Below, piece by piece: positions 36,701-45,800 of a stretch of DNA of 64,000 bases. Origin of the DNA: Manduca sexta (taxonomy: Eukaryota > Arthropoda > Insecta > Lepidoptera > Sphingidae). The position numbers and the translations under genes were made by a program. The first letter of the stretch is position 1; each line of letters opens with the position of its first letter. The notes under the pieces are model-generated. The model was given only the letters and a program-made list of their open reading frames with translations, was not told the DNA's origin and made no database searches. Location: positions 7,190,983-7,254,982 of the forward strand of contig NC_051138.1 in the NCBI RefSeq assembly GCF_014839805.1, written 5' to 3'.

Positions 36701-37249
36701 GGGCGTGAATGAATTACGTGAACTTTTTAAATAAAAATTGTAAAAAAGAACATTTGTATTGGCTTTCATTTGAAAATTCATCCATAAGAGCGTAAATGTA
36801 AGGTAAGGCAACCAAAACAGCTGTTTGCATCGGGCCTGATAAGATTACAGGGCATCTACAAACTAGTTAATTTTACACATACAGAGGAGTGTAATTTTAT
36901 TTTTATTAAAGTTTTGCTCATAAGTACTTACGTGATAAAATTGTATAATAAAATCCATACAGGTACCAATACATATATTTAGACGTTTCCAAAAACAAGA
37001 ATTCCTATCAATATATTACAATATATAATTATTATACAATTAATATAGTTTTATAGCCCTTGTCAAAATATTTTTATATCATTGTATTCTACCTAAGTAC
37101 ATAAACTAGGTAAACAGCCTTGTTATATTTGGTTCACTAACCTCAAAATCCAGGGCATCTTCAGCGAAGTCATATTCAATAAATTCACTCGGTACTTGCC
37201 CTTCTTCCACTCCATATTCCATTTTACCAATACAATTAACACATTTCAT
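27741..37249 (-). CDS. Tandem-repeat galectin, two carbohydrate-recognition domains
   Basis: Galectins bind beta-galactosides and, in insects, act in immune recognition and gut epithelium; they are made in the cytosol without a signal peptide, and none is seen here. Exons 5' to 3' are 37249-37142, 31838-31729, 31300-31154, 29676-29457, 29010-28892, 28336-28132 and 27926-27741, all phase-consistent, giving 364 aa. CRD1 (residues about 45-185) shows His93-Phe-Asn95-Val-Arg97, Asn106, Trp113 and Glu116. CRD2 (about 200-350) shows His262-Ala-Asn264-Val-Arg266, Asn281, Trp287, Glu290 and Arg292, the full galactoside-binding set. In CRD1 the position matching Arg292 is Thr118, so ligand affinity may differ. 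The last exon has the typical WLVFADDVLIGEL beta-strand pair and ends SPIGENS. Start: ATG at 37249; an in-frame ATG ten codons in is possible. An alternative first exon is annotated separately. The exon 5 donor (AAA followed by GTAAGT) is slightly weak. Confidence 0.9.
28533..28655. repeat. Lepidopteran SINE fragment
   Basis: Follows a short (ATC)n tract and contains CATTGCTGAACATAGGCC followed by a CCTGCATCCAGCG block, the core of a very common lepidopteran SINE (consensus recalled as CACTGCTGGACATAGGCC). It lies in the galectin intron between 28892 and 28336. Assignment is from memory. Confidence 0.6.
30106..30145 (+). repeat. Short dispersed-repeat tail
   Basis: GTCGAATTGATAACC followed by a T run matches the tails at 48905-48945, 51430-51475 and 55570-55610, which share the pattern GAATTGAGAACC then CCTTTTTTGAAGTCGG. 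It is a common lepidopteran transposon tail; the parent element is not identified. Confidence 0.45.
32042..32382 (-). repeat. tRNA-derived SINE with target-site duplication
   Basis: On the minus strand the head reads GCGGCAATAGCCTAGTTGG and the B box region GGTTCAAATCC, followed by a body ending in ACAAAGCTGATATTATT. The 11-base duplication CTATTGAATTA flanks it at 32031-32041 and 32383-32393. It is the same family as 54993-55316. Located in the long galectin intron. Confidence 0.85.
33897..33975. repeat. Dispersed-repeat fragment
   Basis: Contains TAACTTTTGCCGGC, then AGTTTTTCCGGAATAAA and TTTCCCGGGCAAAA, a degenerate match to the block at 49745-49830 (AGCTTTTGCTCGCGGC, then a TCCGGGATAAAAAG block). 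This block is very common in lepidopteran genomes. Confidence 0.45.
34421..34528 (-). CDS. Alternative first coding exon of the galectin gene
   Basis: An ATG at 34528 opens exactly 36 codons ending in a consensus donor (ACAATG followed by GTAAAT), phase 0, matching the phase-0 acceptor at 31838. The other first exon (37249-37142) is also exactly 36 codons in phase 0. The peptide begins MVCQRRCGCGAFCQRIFC and continues with an acidic DDSDNEN stretch, so it has five cysteines in its first 18 residues. If the upstream exon were spliced into the possible acceptor just before this ATG (TTAGTGCAG), the next codon would be TGA, so the two are mutually exclusive. A GC-rich stretch at 34530-34680 may be its promoter and 5' UTR. 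The joined isoform is also 364 aa. Confidence 0.65.
35205..35475 (+). repeat. Dispersed repeat, copy 1
   Basis: Shares about 240 bases with 49205-49440, including CCATAAACAGTAGAAAC, GAAATAGACATTGCGGTG and the ends of a CACATATGAGAGACCTACC block. Same orientation in both places. Probably the 3' end of a retroelement; class not determined. Confidence 0.6.
35634..36360. repeat. Transposon fragments
   Basis: Begins with ATACTAATATTATAAATAC, typical of the 5' end of lepidopteran Helitrons, followed by an AAACCGCCTTCAAAAACTA block shared with 56638-56690. The rest to about 36360 is GC-richer than its surroundings and holds an 85-codon open frame with no domain I recognise. I treat it as degraded mobile DNA. 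Confidence 0.4.
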
Positions 37250-38137
37250 AACTTATAATTTCAACGTAGCAGTTGTCTCATGAAAACACTAGATCACTTA
37301 TTTTAATTCAATTAACATTTTACGCCAAAAATCAATACGTGTGCCACTTATGTTTCGTTTCTTACAGGCGTTAATTTCTGTACATAAAAGCACTATTTTG
37401 TACTCAGCTGACCACAGTTTACCGCAGTGTTATATTTAAAAGTTAAAATGAAAACATTGGTTTGGCGTTTGACATATTTAGATACGTACATTACACAGAT
37501 GTAGAACACGTTTTACTTGTCTCTTTTTCTCATACAGGTTCCGTCATGCACTCGATCGAGAAAGATTATGAAAGGATGACATTGAATAAACGTTTTATCA
37601 TCGCCTATCAGAAAACATGTTATTATAAATAAATTTACCTACTGGCGAAGTTTATTTAAAGTAAACAACTCAGGGTGCCTTATACCCTTTTTATATATGT
37701 ATGCAATTAAACTTCTTTATATATTACATGTAACGGATTGCATAATAGGTAAGTACAGAAGTGGCAAAATATTGTATTAATGCACCAAAAAAATAAAATG
37801 ACGATTTTGGACTTATCCCTTTATGACGTGGGGTTTGGTTTTCCACGCTATAAGATCAGATATCACACTAGGTAATAATCGTGATATACACAAACTCGAT
37901 AAATTTAGTTGCAATAATGAAAAGGTAGTTAGGCTTCGGTCTATCTTTTCGAAAATACTCATGTACGTTCCGTGGGTATTATGTGTATCATAAATATAAT
38001 TAGACAAATCATACAGTAATTTTAAGGCCTTCCCCCTGGCAAATGACCTTGAGCGTGCATGTCATACATTTATGCCGCCCGATTTACAATGAGAATAAGC
38101 AACGAATTGCTAATAATTCCATCAAAAAAAATATTAG

Positions 38138-38575
38138 GCACAATGACGTTTTACAAATAGACGCGTCATACACTAACAAAATTGCACATAAAAACGGCGC
38201 AATATTTACTATAGTCACAGCCCTAGCGGCTCGCATTGATACGGCCCGAATATGCCCGAATGGGCCCGAGCGTCGACCGCCCCGTCGCCATGACAGTCGA
38301 ATAAAATGCATTTATTAGTTAAAAAATAACTTAAATAGTGTATACTTACTTATTACTAACGTATGAAATGAAACGTTTTTTTCATTCACAGTTGGAGTAT
38401 AATTTGTACATCGTCTAAAAACACAGGAAGGCATTTTATTTGTAAAAATTCAAAAGTTAGTAAGCCGACTAGCGGCGGAAGTGGTTGGAGGTTGACAAGT
38501 GAATGTCGGGCAATTACCTTACTTTCGTCTTGCCAGTATTGATCTCGGACGACGTATCTATGCAATAAAAACATC
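38138..38575 (+). repeat. Dispersed repeat, copy 1
   Basis: Matches 56205-56490 in the same orientation: CAATGACGTTTTACAAATAG at the left, GTCGGGCAATTACCTTAC in the middle and AATAAAAACATCTTAG at the right. This copy has about 150 extra bases in the middle. Element class unknown. Confidence 0.65.
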
Positions 38576-38723
38576 TTAGATTAGGCATTTTTAAAAAAAT
38601 GGAACAAACAATATATTCAATAAATTGTTTATTTTATAGTGTTGCGAATTAAAATGATATTATACGTTAGAAAATGCACGGAGTCAACAATTTTAGTGGA
38701 ATTTCCATTATAAAATGAAAATA

Positions 38724-39652
38724 AGGTGCGTTGGGGTTAAATCGGACGCTTTTTCAACGTGTTAAACAGTGTCCTCGAAATATTTTTTTACAAGAATTCT
38801 ATAGAAATTATCATATTGAATTATTAACTAAGCTATATGTTATTAAATATACTAAATGGTATATATTTTTTAATGTCTTAAATATAACAGTTAATGTTTT
38901 ATAAGGCTTTGAAAAAATACCATACTTTTAGAAATGTGAGAGAAAGTTCGGACCTTCACAGGTATAGTTCGGACTACTCTCTAAAATCTTCTATGTTAAA
39001 GGGATTCTAAAATCCATAAAAAAAGTATATTCTGATCTAGATAGTTATTCATAAACATTCAAAAAATGTTATAAATTTCGTAAGATATTTTTAGAAGCGA
39101 TCTTTATTTTTTTTTATAGTACTAGGCATACGATCTTACCCCTCATGATTGACACGGTAGATATTTTTAAAAATATTCGAATAAATAGTACATACACGTG
39201 TAAATAAACAACAAATAAAACAATATTGATCATTCACCTGTGCTAAAAAAAATTACATAATTACTGAGTTCAGACGTTTTCGTGTGTAAATTTTTACACC
39301 AACTTGCAATATTTTACAAGTGCTAGATTCAACGATTTTTATCCGTTCTTTAACGACAAGTAATTGTATGCGTAAAGATCGGATCTCAGGGAATATAGGT
39401 GTTTCGACAAATTTGAATAAACAAGTCACAAGATTTATTTCCTTTATGATAATATATAACTACAAAATTAATTGAAAACAGTAAATACTAAATTAAAATT
39501 AGGCAAATTCTTGCATGGGATTAATCCGGATCTGCCAGGGAACGACGAAATACCGATATTCTGTTTGTTAGCACCGCAAAAATTATAACACAATTGCAAG
39601 TTATTTGATTTATACGATGTTACACCTCCTACGATCTTACCCCAACGCGCCT
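38724..39652. mobile_element. Non-autonomous DNA transposon with TA target, second type
   Basis: The left end AGGTGCGTTGGGGTTAAATC and the inverted right end AGGCGCGTTGGGGTAAGATC are terminal repeats flanked by TA (38722-38723, 39653-39654). Shorter internal echoes occur: GTTCGGAC twice near 38948-38972 and GATCTTACCCC near 39132. The design parallels the element at 25031-26356 (AGG ends, GGGG plus a motif iterated inside), but the motif differs. Confidence 0.65.
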
Positions 39653-40297
39653 TAATGAGAAACAAATCTGCACTATAATAAATTTGAAACAACCAAAGTA
39701 AAGATAACTTATTGTTTTAATTTTCTTGACAGAGTGGTTAAACAACGTAAATATTACATTGTTACAATAGGTAGGTACCTCAATCTAGTGTATATATATG
39801 CGAATAAGTATATTTATAATACGCTTATAATCTTGCATTGAGTGAACGATAAGAAAAGTATAATGGAATATTATTGTTATATGTGCCGTGCTATGCTGCG
39901 ACGTCAGTCAGCGCCGGCCCTTATTTGACATTACATCAATGACTAAATATAAAGAGGACAGGCCTCAAAAGTTAGCTATATGAATAAGTTATATTTATGT
40001 TAGGGAAATCGACGCAGAATTGTCAATATATATGTCTATCTCTTTTACTCAAAGCTTATTTGGAACGCAACGAAAAAAGACAAAAATAATTGCTTTCTTC
40101 GAATATGGCACTATTTCGTTTACTTCAACACACTGGGACCGCCTTGCGGCAGAAACGCCATTTATTGCAGCCCAGTCAGCAAGTATATGTAGTGTCAGAC
40201 GATGTAAACAAATCTTCATAAATATTGAATTTAAAGTAATATAATCATATTCTCAATTGTTCAGTGTGTTTATTAGTGTATTTGTTAAGTTTCGGAA

Positions 40298-40825
40298 ATG
40301 ACTCAGTGTTGTGAGAAAGGATGCAAATCGAATTCACGCAAGAAAGACCCCGAAATATCTTTTCATAGGTTAGTAACTGTTTTACCGAAAATTAGTAAAT
40401 ATCTTTGTATATTTACTTTTTGGATGTGTTTTTATCAATTAAAATTATATGTGGATCTTGTTTGATAAGCTTTGAACCCTTTTAGGCGTGATTTATATCC
40501 ATTAAAATCATTATGTTTGTTTACACACGAGCTTAGGGATGGGCGGATTTGTTTAGAAATTATTGATATCGATATTTTAACAGACGCCCGTTTATCAGTT
40601 ACGGTTTTTGTCTTTGAAAGAATGTTAAAGCACACATCAATACTGTATTATCCAGAACGACAAGCTAAGTGAAATTAGAATATTTTTTTAGATTACCAAC
40701 AATTTTTAAAAACCAAGGCAAAATGAATTGAGAATATTGAGCGACGTGATTGGAATCCTACACCAAATACATATATTCGTTCTTTACATTTTGAGAAGAA
40801 ATGCATAAACCACACGTTTAATTAA
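40298..40825 (+). pseudogene. Decayed THAP-domain gene
   Basis: THAP domains are C2CH zinc-binding DNA-recognition modules found in insect regulators and P-element transposases. Exon 1 (40298-40368) encodes 23 codons starting MTQCCEKGCKSN and ending ISFH, with donor AG then GTTAGT. Exon 2 starts at 40692 after a TTTTTTTAG acceptor and reads LPTIFKNQGKMN, then meets TGA. One base further on, the frame continues as ENIERRDWNPTPNTYIRSLH and FEKKCINHTFN before a stop at 40825. So there is a one-base frame shift. The stretch between KMN and the RRDW block looks shortened, and the usual cysteine before S-x-HF is Arg (IRSLHF). Together these indicate loss of function. A TCAGT initiator near 40261 lies just upstream of the ATG. 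No transposase follows, so it may be a dead host gene or a P-element-like fragment. Confidence 0.7.
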
Positions 40826-41199
40826 CGCGAGTAAAAGATAACTGTTTTGCAACAATATTCCCAATAAGTAAAATAGTAATGATTATTATACTTCACCTAA
40901 TAGTAATATTACTTTAATATATTGCTATGAATAAAATTAGAATTGTTACATAAAAGAAGAGATAAACATAAAAGAAACAACATAAAGATGAAATGTAAGA
41001 TATATTTTTACAATTGGCGGTCTTGTTTCGAGCAACCTTTGCATGCACGGAAATAGATACATAATCATATTGTTGTTATTGCAAATAATTATTATAATTG
41101 ATTATCTTAACCACCATTTTTACGGTCATTGATTTTAGTTTGCTGAAACATAGTTATGTTTCTCGATCAAAGAGCATAATAATAAAATAAAATAAAACC

Positions 41200-41327
41200 A
41201 ACCAAATAATTGCTGGCTAAGCGTAGCCAGCAATTATTTGGTTATTAAAATATTTACTTAATACATGATAAATGGAATAAGATAGCGATCTTATTCCATT
41301 TATCATGTATTAAGTAAATATTTTAAT
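41200..41327. repeat. Two abutting perfect hairpins with the same loop
   Basis: Hairpin A has 20-bp perfect arms (41200-41219 and 41224-41243). Hairpin B has 40-bp perfect arms (41244-41283 and 41288-41327). They touch each other, and each closes on the same 4-base loop, AGCG. No ends typical of a transposon are present. Confidence 0.9.
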
Positions 41328-42004
41328 CTGTAACTTAAATTTTTAGCAAGGAATAGTGCAACATACAAATATAGATCAAACACAAGTGAATGTTTGTCAC
41401 AATAGGTACTGCTTTCTTTAACAATTGTTACTTATAAATCAGTTTCAATTTGTTTGTTTATATTATGGTTTGTTATATTTATATTATGGTAGAACCTAAC
41501 CCCTGTCGTATTTGATCTTTTTTGGGCTTATTTGTCTCTCTTAATTCTTCGATGTCGATACAAAATTTTCGGTACTAGCATATCACTATTGTAAGGGGCG
41601 GAGTCGGCACCATTTTATGCATTAAATGTGCCGCATGTCACGTGACCATACCACTCATCCTCTATACTCTTTTATCATTGCATTACATATTATTTTGATT
41701 GGCATTTTCTTGACATTCCTTAGAAGAGAGCGGTTGTCTCAATATTCAACCCAATGGTTGAATTATAAAACATTGTTTTCTCACTACTGTGTGAGCAGAT
41801 ATTTTTGGTTTTTACACATAAGCTAGGGTTTAGAATTGTGGAAGGCGGAATTTAGTGAAATAATTATATAAAATAATTATAACAATAATAAAACAAATAT
41901 TTAGATTTCTCAGACATTACATTTTTTTTTATAAATAAAATTATGAAAAGATGTCCAATATCGATCAACTTCTATATTACAGAGGGGATTGCAGCTTGCA
42001 TTTC

Positions 42005-42365
42005 GTTTCTGAAAAAAAAAGGGTATATTAAAAACCTCGGCTCAGAATGGTCACTGAGAGAGGATGAGACATCAACGATTATGGACGCACGTAGTCGTAG
42101 CGGACTAACAATCTAACCATTATTACCGTATTCGTCACACGCCGGCCGGAACTATTAGAAGGGTCGGGGGGATGGGAACGCTGCAAGGACCTTGACGGCG
42201 AGGACGGAACTGCGCTTTTGTGGAGTGTAAGAGTTTCACGGACACGTTTTTACGACGAATAGCCAGAGTGATATCGTCTTCTGGATCTGTCAGAACTGAA
42301 CGCGACCGTCTCCAATTAGCGCGGTCGAATGGAGCACTTATAGATAGAATTTTGCCTAACTAACG
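42005..42365 (+). repeat. Dispersed repeat, inverted relative to 54385-54725
   Basis: Shares blocks with the reverse complement of 54385-54725: CCATTATTACCGTATTCGTC, GGCCGGAACTATT, CGACGAATAGCCAGA and GATAGAATTTTGCCTAAC. Divergence and small insertions are spread along the length. Both copies flank the PR-domain gene, about 12 kb apart in opposite orientation. Open frames inside are fragmentary; class unknown. Confidence 0.7.
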
Positions 42366-42885
42366 TATCGTCAATCATCCGATGACCGCTCGATCGAAAT
42401 AGTTTCTGCTGGCCATATGCATAAAGTGCCTGATGGTGGGCGTATTGGTGTTCACGCGGAGGTTGCGATTGCGAACGTACCACGGGGCTAGTGCCCAAGT
42501 GCGTGTCTCAGAAATTTGTTTTGCAAGACTTGCAGACACTGAAGTCGAGCAGGCGGTATATGGGGGAAATCGAACTCAAATACCGGTTTCAGTGTATTAT
42601 TTTTTCCAAATTCGTTAGTCGTCGAGAGTGGTTCAGTTGTATTGCGTGCGCTGTAAACTGCTTTAAAGTCTCCGGTTGAGCACCGGCACCTGAGTCTATC
42701 GCATATTTGTATCTAGTTTTCTGCTCACTATCAGCTTGGAGTTTGGAGTTTGTACTTGATATGGCGATAGATGGATTGGCTTTATATCACAACATGGGAC
42801 AAACCGCACATGGCGAAAAGTGAGTGCCATGGCTGTAACTTTGCCTACCCCTTCTGGGATAAAAGCGTGATGTATGTCTGTATAG

Positions 42886-45800
42886 TTAGTTGTATGTACT
42901 AGTAACGGTGTTGGTGTGCACCGGGTGTAAGAGCTTGTGGTACCAGAGCTGCAGCTGCGGGTGTGCGGCGCGCACGTGCTGCAGCAGCTTGGCGCGCGTG
43001 CCGTACTGCCGCGGGCACGCGCCGCACGCCGCCGGCGCCGACCGCTCCACGCCGCCCTCGATCCACGACGCGCGGTTCGCTTGCGCTTCTGACATATTAT
43101 AATATATTATTAGCGTAGAATAAGGAAGAAAGGGGCGTGGCCAGCGCATCAAGCGTGCACTCGTCATCTTATTTCAGCCGTGCAGTAGCGGCCTTAATTA
43201 ATGTGAATCTCGGTCTGTAAAGTTTTGCGAGTCCTTTTTACCAGATTATAAGGCTACTAAGGCCGGCTGTCCATGCGATTTTATTTACCAATTGCATGAA
43301 AAAAAAATGTGCTTGCCAAAAGAGGCAAGTAATTTCTTCAAAATATACGCACACACATAGACTGTGAGATTAATAATTCTTTCTTGGCGTATTCGGGTAA
43401 AACGAATACCTGGGTGATGATTAGTGACATGCTGATTGCGTTTAGCCGCCGAGCTGTATATCTTAGGGCAGGCGACGCACGGGTAATGCCGGATTCGTTT
43501 CTCTAACGGCACGGCGGCAGACGTAGAGTTGTGCACGCGCCACAGATGATTCACTAGCATGCCGCGACGCTGAAAATTAAACACGTCATTTTATAATTTC
43601 TTATTTTTACGCGAATGTTAAACATTGAAATAAAACTATTTTACGGATTTTATCGCTGTTTTTTATATCATAATTTTCTTCCGACGTTACGAAGACTTTT
43701 CAGCCTTTGTGGTCACGGGCCGGACTGAGGTGATGGTTATCCGAAAAGTCAATTATAATGTCTAAAATTTATAAAGTCGCGATAAAATCCGTAAAATGGT
43801 TTCACGTCGTTGTAGTAAATGTATTTTTAAAAAAACATAACACATCTCGCCTATATGCCCGAAGGTGTAGGCAGAGATGCAGTCAAAATTAGCCTTGTGT
43901 GTCCAGTCCAGTCTCATAATGTGATAGAGGGCGAGCCTGTAGCCATATGGTACACCAACTCCAGGCTCCGGACTGATATTAAGGAGAAAAACCCAATACC
44001 ACTGTGCACGGTCCTGGGCTCGCACCCAAGATCTCTGCACTGCAGTCGTACCGCAATAAAACTACGCTCCTGAGGCAGTCGATTGCATGGAGTAAACTGT
44101 AATAAATGTAAAGGAGAGAGTGCGATAAACATGCACTGAAGCTAATGGCCGACACGCAAGTTGACTATGCTAGATACGGATATAAGATATTTCGAATATA
44201 CTAAATACGAATCTCGTTTGGAAGTAGTGTCGGACAGTGAAAGTTGGGAATGCGCTGCCTAAACAAGATAAGAAAATAATAAAAATTTTCTATGATCTCA
44301 TTTTAATTTTGTGGAAAATTGTGTTTCGACATTGCAATATTGATATAACGAAACTGAAGGGGCTTATAAAATAATTCGTTATATCAAGTAATTTGTTACA
44401 ATGACGGTCGTTATACAAAGGTTAGGTTGGTCTACGATTCTTTATACTCTGTATATACATAGATTATTTTTTGTGAAATAATTATATTTATTCGTTATTA
44501 ACCACCTGCAATGTGCTCTTTCGCTGCTGCTTGGGGGCAGGAATAATCAACAGACCCGGATCTATGGGGGGCAAGCCGGGGCCCATGCCTCGGGCGGCGA
44601 ATTCAGAGGGCGGCAAATCCAAACTTGGCAGACGAATACCCAACTTTGACTACTAAGACATCCAGAACATTACACACATAAATAATTATTTCCCGCGGGG
44701 CGCGAAATGATGATGATGATGACAAAGTTAAAAATATAGGTGGTCGGGGGCGGCATTATCCAGATTTTGCCTCGCCTCCAAAAAATTCAAGATCCGGGAC
44801 TGATAATCAACGTGGTAGTACCTACTCTGGTGGACTCTTGCATCTAAGAGACGTTTATATTCACTATTTTCGGACTATAAATCTGAAGTTATTGAGCGCC
44901 ATTATATTAGAAACTTACTTTAAAATTGATATCACATGTTTCACATTTGTATTTTGTATCATTTGGTGCGCTTGAAACCTGCAAACAAAATAAAAATATG
45001 TATAGTTAACACACCAAATAAGGTTTTTTATTGTTTCGTTGAAAATTTTACTATGTTTAGTTTAGATCTTCAAAAATGTATCTTTCTATAAATATAGATT
45101 TTCCGTGTCTGCAGTTTAAACATACATTTTTTGGACCTAAAATATCCGTTAATCGCGAGGAATAATAGGTATCCGAACATAATTTTTTTTACCAATTTTA
45201 ACCGCTTTGGAAGGAATTTACTCAATATGTCGTATATCTTTAAAAGTTTTGTTCAGCGATAGTGATTTATCCTGTGGAGCGATTTCAGTAACAGACAAAT
45301 ATACGAAAACAATGTGAACTATTTAAATTAGGTACAGACTCCAAAAAATTGAATGAGCATATGAACATAATAACACAATTTGGAAAGATTACATTGTTTG
45401 TGTTTGAATAAATCTATAATTTTTTGAGTCTGTTGTGTTTTTTTATTTTTCCCTTGCCTCAAAAACTCATTGGCAAATCAAGCAAAAATTAACCAATTTA
45501 CTCAATGTCTAATAGCTGAAAAATATTAAGCTTCATTATGCGTAATGTAGGTGGGGTAAGTAGGAGATAGATGGCCACTCTGGGGAGACGGGTCCCACGC
45601 GTCACGCGTGTTCTGCTACAGGGAGTTGTATCTAGAGGACGTTGTGGGCAAAACTAGTAAATAAATAAAGGAAGTTGCTCACAGGTTTTGCGCTGTGGTC
45701 AGCTGAGCAGACCGTATGGACGTGTTTGGCCAGTTTCTCCTTGTTGGTGTACACGCGTCCGCAGTGACATGAGAAACGACGTTCTGAACTGCGAGCAAAA

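Larger units (their letters stand above)
37260..40297. other. Intergenic stretch with repeats
   Basis: Between the galectin first exon and the THAP relic. It holds a dispersed repeat at 38138-38575 and a TA-target transposon at 38724-39652. The open frames here are either inside those repeats or AT-rich and without splice partners. Confidence 0.5.
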
